A stretch of 55,516 nucleotides of DNA from Mastigamoeba balamuthi (taxonomy: Eukaryota > Evosea > Mastigamoebida > Mastigamoebidae), in assembly GCA_902651635.1 (NCBI GenBank), contig CACRSC010000114.1, forward strand, positions 12,832 to 68,347. Direction: 5' to 3'. Made by a program: the position numbers and the translations under genes. The notes beneath the pieces are model-generated. The model had not been told where the DNA came from. It ran no database searches and worked only from the letters and a program-made list of their open reading frames with translations. The number at the start of each line of letters is the position of its first letter. Position 1 is the first letter of the stretch. Shown here one piece after another: positions 50,100-55,516 of this stretch.

Positions 50100-52778
50100 A
50101 TGAGCGGCGCTCCCGTGCACTCCCGCGATGACCGGCTCTTCCTCGACCGTTTCGCCCTTGGACACGGAGCGCGCCATGATCGCCGGAGGCTGGCGTTCCA
50201 GTGCTGCATCACGCGCACGTTCTACGACATCCCGCAGGCCGAGTGGCCTACCCTCGTGAACAAGATGGCACGCGCCTTCTGGCTGCAGGACTCCACGACG
50301 CCGTTCACGCTGTCCGAGCTGGCCCAGCCCACGCACCGCCTGTTCCTGGACCTCGACGGCAACAAGGACGAGCGTCTCTTCACGCACGACGAGCTCGAGG
50401 ACTTCATGTACATCCTGCAGAGCGCCGTGTCGAGGGAGTTCGCGTACACGACGCAGTTCACCAAGGCGCAGGTCGGCGCAGGCGTACGCCGTGGAGAGGA
50501 CCCCGGCCCCTGGGCTTGGTGGTTCAAGGAGACCGAGCAGATGCGCGACGACGAGGACACCAGGGACGATCGCGCATTCAACGCGGACGCCGTCGACCCG
50601 TACATGTGCATCGTGCTCAAGTCGGTGCTCCGCAACGAGGACGGCTCCCAGAGCGCGTACTGCACGTACCACCTCGTCTGGCCCTTCCTGATCATCCCGG
50701 GGAACGTCGCCAAGACCACGTTCAACACCATCTTCGACAAGCCGAACCTTCAGCGGTTCAAGGCCCGCCTCAAGCCCGACACCGAGGTCTGCAGCCGGGG
50801 CACTCTGCGCGCGTTCATGAACGACAACGGCGAGAGGCGGCCCATGCGCTTCGATGCCGTGTACGGCGGGAGCGGCAACCGGCTCGGCAGGTCTGAGATG
50901 CTCGCGGTGTTCGGGAACCCGGACGAGCAGAGAATACTCACGCTGATCTGGCGCGCTGTCACGATCCTCTACCCGCCTGCACCGGAGGAGGGACCTGCCC
51001 ATGGTCAGGACGCCATCGAGGACGACGCAGAGGAACGACCGCCGCAGCCGTGGTCGATGGAGTGGGCGCGAGCGCAGTTTCTGGGCCCGTGCAACGAGAC
51101 GTACGACCCGGCCATGCTGAAGCACGTTCTCTCGGACGCGGTGTTCAGGCTCACACAGAACCCCAACACGTCCGAGGAGCAGCTGCTGGAGGGCGTGGAG
51201 GAGGCCGTCGTCGACTACCTGAACAAGTTCCTGTGCGTCGTCATGTTCGAGACGCGGACAACGTACATCGTGCGCATCCTGAACCCCGATGAGGGGTACA
51301 ACCGCTACCTGCACAAGGGCGCCATGGACGTGATGTCGTTCCTTAAGGCCGGCGGCAGTCACGTGGCGTACCTGCCGGGGAAGAAGCGCGCCATCAAGCT
51401 CGACGCGTTCGACCTGTGGAACGCCTCGCCGCGGAGGCTCTTCTTCACGGAGATGGTGTTCGCGGACCCGGAGAAGTGCAGGCCCGGCGCGTTCAACATC
51501 TGGCGAGGGTACCGCATCTCGAAGGACGAGGCGCGCAAGTACAGAGGGCACCGCAGCGAGTACAGGGGCAAGGAGTTCTCGATCGAGACGTGCCTCGAGC
51601 ACATCTTCAACTACTTCGCGAACAAGAACGAGGACGTGTACTGGTGGCTGGTCGAGTGGCTTGCACAGAGGCTGCAGCGCCCCTTCGACAGGTCGTGCTC
51701 CGTCCCCATCCTCGTGTCCGAGGAGGGCATAGGCAAGGACCTGCTGCTGTCGGACGCCATGATGGCCATCATCGGCAAGTACCACTCGCTCAACACGACC
51801 AGCCCCGAGGACATCGCGGGAAAGTTCAACGCAGTCCTCGAGGGCAAGATCTACGTGGTCTACAACGAGGCGCGCTCGCTGGACCCGATCAAGGCGGACA
51901 AGCTGAAGTCGATCGTCACCGACAAGAACCTGCGTGTGGAGCACAAGTTCGTGGACGCGTACACGATCGACAACATGGTGAACATCCTGATCTTCTCCAA
52001 CGGCACCTCAGAGAAGATCCTGGACCTCAGCCCGCAGAGCCGGCGGTATGTGCACTGCCTGTGCAACAGCTCGGTCAACAAGCAGCCGCAGTACTTCGAG
52101 GGCCTGTCGCGCTGGCTCGGTATCGCGGACGGGCAGCCGGTGACGGAGAACGGCATCAAGTGCTTTGCCGACTACCTCTACAGCGTGAACATCGCGGACT
52201 TCAACTCGCGCCGCATCGTGATCACCGACTCGCTCGTGGACCAGAAGCTCGCGTCCATGCACCCCGTCCATACCTGGTGGCACGAGTGCCTCTCTACGGG
52301 CAAGATCGGCTACCACTGCCTCGCGGGCCTGCCGCAGCGCTCGCCCAACGCCCTCATGCACGTCAACGCAGAGGGAATCGACACCACGTTCTGGGGCACC
52401 AACAGGCTCGAGGTCGACAAGAACGACCTGTGGGGTGTCTACCGCGCGTGGGTGCTCGAGTGCGGAAAGAAGAACAAGATCGGTGCAAATTCAGTGTTCT
52501 TCAAGCGGTTGCATCTAGTGTTGCAATTCGAAAGCCGGAGGCCCAGAATGATGGACGGAATGCGCGGCACGTACATCATCATCCCCGAGCTCCCGGCATG
52601 CAAGGAGATGTTCGGGCGCTTCTGCACGGGCGCCACCTTCTACGACACGGTTCCGGACGGGGTTGGGCGGCGCGACGACGAGGTCCTGCCTGCTCCAGTC
52701 AAAGGCGACGCAGAAATCCGTGGGCTGGGTCCTCCTCGAGTGGACGCCGACGTGGCACCCATGGCCGCCGACGACTGA
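50100..52778 (+). CDS. D5-like primase-helicase
   Basis: 892 aa from the ATG at 50,100. An archaeo-eukaryotic primase domain opens with LFLDLDGN (residues 82-88, the metal-binding DxD) and includes YHLVWPFLIIP. The SF3 helicase domain has a P-loop SEEGIGKDLL (about residues 539-548), the B motif LEGKIYVVYNEA and the C motif MVNILIFSN, then an arginine-finger-type PQSRRYVH. It unwinds DNA and makes primers at the viral fork. With no viral DNA polymerase visible, the host enzyme would extend the primers. Early promoter elements (TTTTTA plus E2F-like) lie upstream; the compact C-terminus ends 7 nt from the next gene. Confidence 0.88.
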   Translation: MSGAPVHSRDDRLFLDRFALGHGARHDRRRLAFQCCITRTFYDIPQAEWPTLVNKMARAFWLQDSTTPFTLSELAQPTHRLFLDLDGNKDERLFTHDELEDFMYILQSAVSREFAYTTQFTKAQVGAGVRRGEDPGPWAWWFKETEQMRDDEDTRDDRAFNADAVDPYMCIVLKSVLRNEDGSQSAYCTYHLVWPFLIIPGNVAKTTFNTIFDKPNLQRFKARLKPDTEVCSRGTLRAFMNDNGERRPMRFDAVYGGSGNRLGRSEMLAVFGNPDEQRILTLIWRAVTILYPPAPEEGPAHGQDAIEDDAEERPPQPWSMEWARAQFLGPCNETYDPAMLKHVLSDAVFRLTQNPNTSEEQLLEGVEEAVVDYLNKFLCVVMFETRTTYIVRILNPDEGYNRYLHKGAMDVMSFLKAGGSHVAYLPGKKRAIKLDAFDLWNASPRRLFFTEMVFADPEKCRPGAFNIWRGYRISKDEARKYRGHRSEYRGKEFSIETCLEHIFNYFANKNEDVYWWLVEWLAQRLQRPFDRSCSVPILVSEEGIGKDLLLSDAMMAIIGKYHSLNTTSPEDIAGKFNAVLEGKIYVVYNEARSLDPIKADKLKSIVTDKNLRVEHKFVDAYTIDNMVNILIFSNGTSEKILDLSPQSRRYVHCLCNSSVNKQPQYFEGLSRWLGIADGQPVTENGIKCFADYLYSVNIADFNSRRIVITDSLVDQKLASMHPVHTWWHECLSTGKIGYHCLAGLPQRSPNALMHVNAEGIDTTFWGTNRLEVDKNDLWGVYRAWVLECGKKNKIGANSVFFKRLHLVLQFESRRPRMMDGMRGTYIIIPELPACKEMFGRFCTGATFYDTVPDGVGRRDDEVLPAPVKGDAEIRGLGPPRVDADVAPMAADD

Positions 52779-52785
52779 GACTCCT

Positions 52786-53043
52786 CTACGCCCAGCTCCC
52801 CTCCGAGCGGGGGGTGCTGACCAGAGCATCCCCCTCGGCGCGCACCGGACTGCCCTGTACACTGGGGCTCTGGGCACTTCCCGGGGACGCTGGGGCATCC
52901 TTGGGCTTGAGACTGAACACATGCTCTCTTCCGCACATACACCGCATTCGAATGGACAACAGCAGGGTTTGTATGGTGCTCAGCACCGTCAGCAGTATGA
53001 GCAGCATGATTTGCACGGTGTCTGGATAGGAGGAGTCGTCCAT
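52786..53043 (-). CDS. Small viral membrane protein (85 aa)
   Basis: An N-terminal hydrophobic helix (VQIMLLILLTVLSTIQTLLL) is followed by a polar Pro/Ser-rich tail. TTTTCTGA at 53,070-53,077 (minus strand) lies 26 nt before its ATG, and its stop is 7 nt from the primase-helicase stop. It overlaps the ORF that continues from 53,230 in another frame. Confidence 0.6.
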   Translation of the reverse strand: MDDSSYPDTVQIMLLILLTVLSTIQTLLLSIRMRCMCGREHVFSLKPKDAPASPGSAQSPSVQGSPVRAEGDALVSTPRSEGSWA

Positions 53044-53230
53044 CGTGTGGGTGTTTACGTCTGTCCCGCTCAGAAAATGTGCGCCCAGTGAACCCCTGCT
53101 CTCTGAGCCACTCGTTGAACTCTGCCCACGAGATGTTGCTGCGATTCCAGTCCGGCAGGTGTTCCATCCTGTCCCACCACTCTCTGGCGCGGTCGCGGAG
53201 GCGCCGTGGAAGGTTGTGGCCGACTTCCAT
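53044..53230 (-). CDS. Small viral protein of uncertain 3' end
   Basis: Starts at the ATG at 53,230 (MEVGHNLPRRLRDRAREWWD), 5 nt after the upstream gene's stop. The first 60 or so codons look genuinely coding (NRSNISWAEFNEWLREQGF). The frame then runs open to 52,640 inside the primase-helicase gene, where its composition is no longer protein-like, and the TM gene at 53,043 uses a different frame. The given end is where coding signal stops, not a stop codon. A missed frame shift could link this to the TM gene. Confidence 0.4.
53070..53077 (-). promoter_or_regulatory. Late-promoter motif
   Basis: TTTTCTGA on the minus strand, 26 nt upstream of the 85-aa membrane protein. Confidence 0.45.
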
Positions 53231-53235
53231 GTGCC

Positions 53236-53475
53236 CTACGCTCTGCGCCAAACGAAAATCAACACGATGATGCCCACCACAGCCACTGCACTGTACCCCG
53301 CAAGGAGCGTGTACATGTTCTTGTTGCGCTTGTTGTTCTGCTCGTCGATCTTGTCCTGGTTGTTGACATCGTCGGCCACGTCTCTGTTCTCCTGGCCTTC
53401 TTTCTTTTTCCCGTCTCCGCCCCACCCGAACAGTGCCCCCACGAGCTCAGCAGCGGAGGGAAGACCACCAAACAT
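53236..53475 (-). CDS. Small tail-anchored viral protein (79 aa)
   Basis: From the ATG at 53,475 (MFGGLPSAAELVGALF): a short hydrophobic start, a Lys/Asp/Asn-rich middle (KKKEGQENRDVADDVNNQDK) and a C-terminal helix (LLAGYSAVAVVGIIVLIFVW). TTTTCTTA lies 27 nt upstream at 53,503-53,510 (minus strand). Probable virion membrane protein. Confidence 0.6.
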   Translation of the reverse strand: MFGGLPSAAELVGALFGWGGDGKKKEGQENRDVADDVNNQDKIDEQNNKRNKNMYTLLAGYSAVAVVGIIVLIFVWRRA

Positions 53476-53510
53476 CTGTGGACAAGCACTCTGCCCTTGG
53501 GATAAGAAAA

Positions 53511-55516
53511 TCACTTGGCGATTTGGCGCATTCTGTCCCTTAGTGTGTTTTTGGCATACTTCCTCTGGTGCAGCAGAGTCTCCCAGCTGTGCTCTGACTC
53601 GAACTGCTCCTCGTCAAAGTGCATCTCGTGCGAAATCAGGAATCCGATGAGCATCACGGCGAAAATGCCGCACGAGTTCACTCTCACACGGTTCTCTGCC
53701 GCCGACTCTGACACCCGTGTCTGGACTCCCGTAAACACCCACTCGATGTCGCAGTCCACTTCATCCATGATGGCGTGCACGATCTCGTCTCTCCTCGATT
53801 CCCACTCTGCCGTTTTGGGCATGCTGTCCCAGAATGTGATGTGCCCCGACCTCTGCGCCCTGAACGCGACAAAGTGGTCCATGTGATGCAGAACGCCCCA
53901 CAGAGAGTCGGGCATCTGCGGCACCACCACATGGAGCTTCTTGACGAGGCCGTGCACAGTGACCACCTCCTGCAGAATGGCGTCCTCGGCTGTCCCGGGG
54001 TCGTCCTCCGTGGGCAGGTCCATCTGCCGGCGCATGTCCTCGAGCAGGATGCCCACCTCGTCTGACTGCAGAAACTCGCCAAGGCCGATGTCGCCTGCGT
54101 CCTCGATGGCCCTGTCGCGCTCGGCCTCTGTCATGGGCTGCGGACGGCTCTCTCTGCGCACCTCCTCGGTCACGCTCTCTGCCGGAGCTGGCGCTGCCTT
54201 GGGGCGTCTGATGGGCCCGCGTTTCGGCGTGCTTGCCCAGTACAGGTCGATCTGGTCCTTCTGCTCACTGCGCACAGTGTCTCCGGGGATGCGCTGCAGG
54301 CGGTCCCCGTACACAATCACCGGGCGGCTGCCTCTGTCCCGCAGGTTCTCGAGCTTCTTGATCCAGTAGATGGGCCCGTGCTCCATCAGCTGTAGGCGGT
54401 CCTGCTGCGTGATGGGGTTGAGGTTGAACATCTTGCGTCCCGGAGTGCTCTCGGTCACCGTCCTGCCCACGCGCACGAGGAGCACGAGGTACACGTCGGT
54501 GGACCAGTTCTGCAGAAACCTCTTGCGGAAAAAGACACCGTCGCCCTGCGCCTGCTTCTCGTCCTCTCGGAGCATGCGCACGAGGTCGCCCTGGTGCAGA
54601 ACGTCCCTGTCGTACCACTGGGCATTCAGACGCCGCTGCTGCTTCGCGAAACGCTCCTGGATGGCTTGCACGAGCTGGAGTGCCTGGGGGTTCCGTGGGG
54701 CATCCTCCTGCGCCGTGAGCTCGTGCACAAAGCGTGGCGTGAACCCCGTGGCTGAGTGCACTGTGTTGTTGTAGTCCTCGACGACCTCCTTCAGTGTTGC
54801 TCGCCAGTTCTTGGAGCCTCGTGCTGTCAGAGTCATGGCCACCTTGCGCTTCAGGGTGCGTCCCACCCTCTCGACTGCGCCCTGTGCCCACGAGTGGTAC
54901 GCAGTCCCGTACACGATTGAGCAGCCCAGCCTCTCCAGCTCTGTGCGAAATGACTTCCTGTACTCAGAGCCATTGTCGGTGTGCACAACAAACTTCTCTG
55001 GCTCGCGCCCCCAGATCGTCGTGTGCACGACAAACTCCTGGATGATGTCCTTCCCTGCATTGTTCCACACCGCCTTCGACTGGCCGCTCATCACGTAGTA
55101 TGCCCACGCAAACTTTGTGAACCTGTCGACCATGAACAGGTACCGCGGGCCGCTCGTCCCGTTGCACGCCTCGCTGGGAATGAACGACTCGTCGAGCAGG
55201 AGATGCGAGTGCGGGTACCGCGTCGTGTTTATGATGCTTGACCTGTGGGACACCATGGACGAGGGCTTGTGCAGCTGGTGGTTCGCCAGGCGCCCGAGAT
55301 ACGCTGCGATGTCAGGCTGCGAGATGCCCACATATGATTGAGACACTCGTGCATAAACCGCCTTCAGGTCGTGCGGGACCAGCTCTCCATTGCCCAGGAA
55401 CGCCTTGAGGATGGCATCCCTCTTCTCTGGCGGTGCATACACACGGAGTCCAAGTCTCCACCACCCACCAGCCCTGCGCCTGACAGGAATCACTATGACC
55501 TTATTGTCCAGGTCCT
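53511..55516 (-). CDS. rve integrase fused to a Ulp1-like protease, 5' partial
   Basis: The frame is open to the window edge, so the N-terminus is missing. Numbering from the GTG at 55,493, the DDE core has D101 (LLLDESF), D173 (VVHTDNGSEY) and E208 (QGAVERVGRTL), with 34 residues between D173 and E208, as in Maverick/retroviral integrases. A GD.VR SH3/chromo-like segment (QGDLVRMLRE, LQNWSTDVYLVLLV) follows near residues 300-350, then a Pro-rich linker. The last 130 residues form a C48/adenain-type cysteine protease with H540 (HMDHFV), D556 (FWDS) and C608 (VNSCGIFAVML). The integrase would insert the genome and the protease would cut capsid proteins. The two are usually separate genes in polintons. 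Confidence 0.8.
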   Translation of the reverse strand, partial: DLDNKVIVIPVRRRAGGWWRLGLRVYAPPEKRDAILKAFLGNGELVPHDLKAVYARVSQSYVGISQPDIAAYLGRLANHQLHKPSSMVSHRSSIINTTRYPHSHLLLDESFIPSEACNGTSGPRYLFMVDRFTKFAWAYYVMSGQSKAVWNNAGKDIIQEFVVHTTIWGREPEKFVVHTDNGSEYRKSFRTELERLGCSIVYGTAYHSWAQGAVERVGRTLKRKVAMTLTARGSKNWRATLKEVVEDYNNTVHSATGFTPRFVHELTAQEDAPRNPQALQLVQAIQERFAKQQRRLNAQWYDRDVLHQGDLVRMLREDEKQAQGDGVFFRKRFLQNWSTDVYLVLLVRVGRTVTESTPGRKMFNLNPITQQDRLQLMEHGPIYWIKKLENLRDRGSRPVIVYGDRLQRIPGDTVRSEQKDQIDLYWASTPKRGPIRRPKAAPAPAESVTEEVRRESRPQPMTEAERDRAIEDAGDIGLGEFLQSDEVGILLEDMRRQMDLPTEDDPGTAEDAILQEVVTVHGLVKKLHVVVPQMPDSLWGVLHHMDHFVAFRAQRSGHITFWDSMPKTAEWESRRDEIVHAIMDEVDCDIEWVFTGVQTRVSESAAENRVRVNSCGIFAVMLIGFLISHEMHFDEEQFESEHSWETLLHQRKYAKNTLRDRMRQIAK

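Noticed and set aside
50088-51944. 618-codon minus-strand ORF within the primase-helicase gene
   Set aside because: High third-position GC makes a long antisense shadow; the plus strand carries all primase and SF3 helicase motifs.

Overview
The window joins two kinds of DNA. Positions 1 to about 14,955 are GC-rich nuclear DNA of a single-celled eukaryote. The genes there are split by GT-AG introns, several only about 39-51 nt long. They are an ABCC-type transporter, a tandem trio of RING-CH membrane E3 ligases, a histidine-phosphotransfer protein, a plant-like PUT polyamine/amino-acid permease, an SCI1-like RS protein and an unknown multi-exon gene. The plant-like permease and SCI1-like protein suggest an alga or related protist, but the lineage cannot be fixed from sequence alone. 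Positions 14,956-17,745 are AT-rich to C-rich DNA with short hairpin repeats and no convincing gene. They form the transition to the second part.

From about 17.75 kb to the right edge (about 38 kb) the DNA is packed with mostly intronless viral genes on both strands. The recognisable set is a double-jelly-roll major capsid protein, an A32/FtsK-like packaging ATPase, a VLTF3-like late transcription factor, a D5-like primase-helicase, a YqaJ exonuclease, an A22/RuvC-like Holliday junction resolvase and a likely HUH endonuclease. A retroviral-type integrase fused to a Ulp1-like protease runs off the right edge. No DNA or RNA polymerase gene is visible. This set matches what I recall of the mriyaviruses (Yaravirus, Pleurochrysis endemic viruses and relatives), small relatives of the Nucleocytoviricota with 35-45 kb genomes. 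I read the region as an integrated or endemic virus of that kind. The right end is outside the window, so completeness cannot be judged.

Viral layout: 17.8-20.3 kb holds the recombination pair (exonuclease and resolvase, divergent). A repeat-rich gap lies at 20.3-20.8 kb. At 20.8-24.3 kb are a likely structural protein, a membrane protein and three collagen-like fibre proteins. At 24.5-25.6 kb a TIR-like gene with a 40-nt intron lies between 27-bp direct repeats. The stretch 25.6-30.3 kb carries the capsid protein and small membrane proteins. At 30.7-35.5 kb are a zinc-ribbon gene and two paralogous MSV199-like genes, each interrupted by an intron filled with short palindromic tandem repeats, separated by a second repeat-rich gap. 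At 35.6-39.9 kb are small membrane proteins and VLTF3. At 39.9-46.4 kb are a giant coiled-coil protein and the HUH protein on the minus strand. At 46.4-49.3 kb are virion genes and the packaging ATPase. At 49.3-55.5 kb are a GRF zinc-finger protein, the primase-helicase, small membrane proteins and the integrase-protease.

A recurrent TTTTTCTGA-like motif sits just upstream of many structural-gene starts and is probably the late promoter element. The primase-helicase and zinc-ribbon/MSV199 promoters instead carry E2F-like GGCGGGAAAA sites. Together the genes suggest that HUH nicking or primase-helicase action starts replication, the host polymerase copies the DNA, exonuclease and resolvase process it, VLTF3 switches on late genes, and the ATPase packages the DNA.
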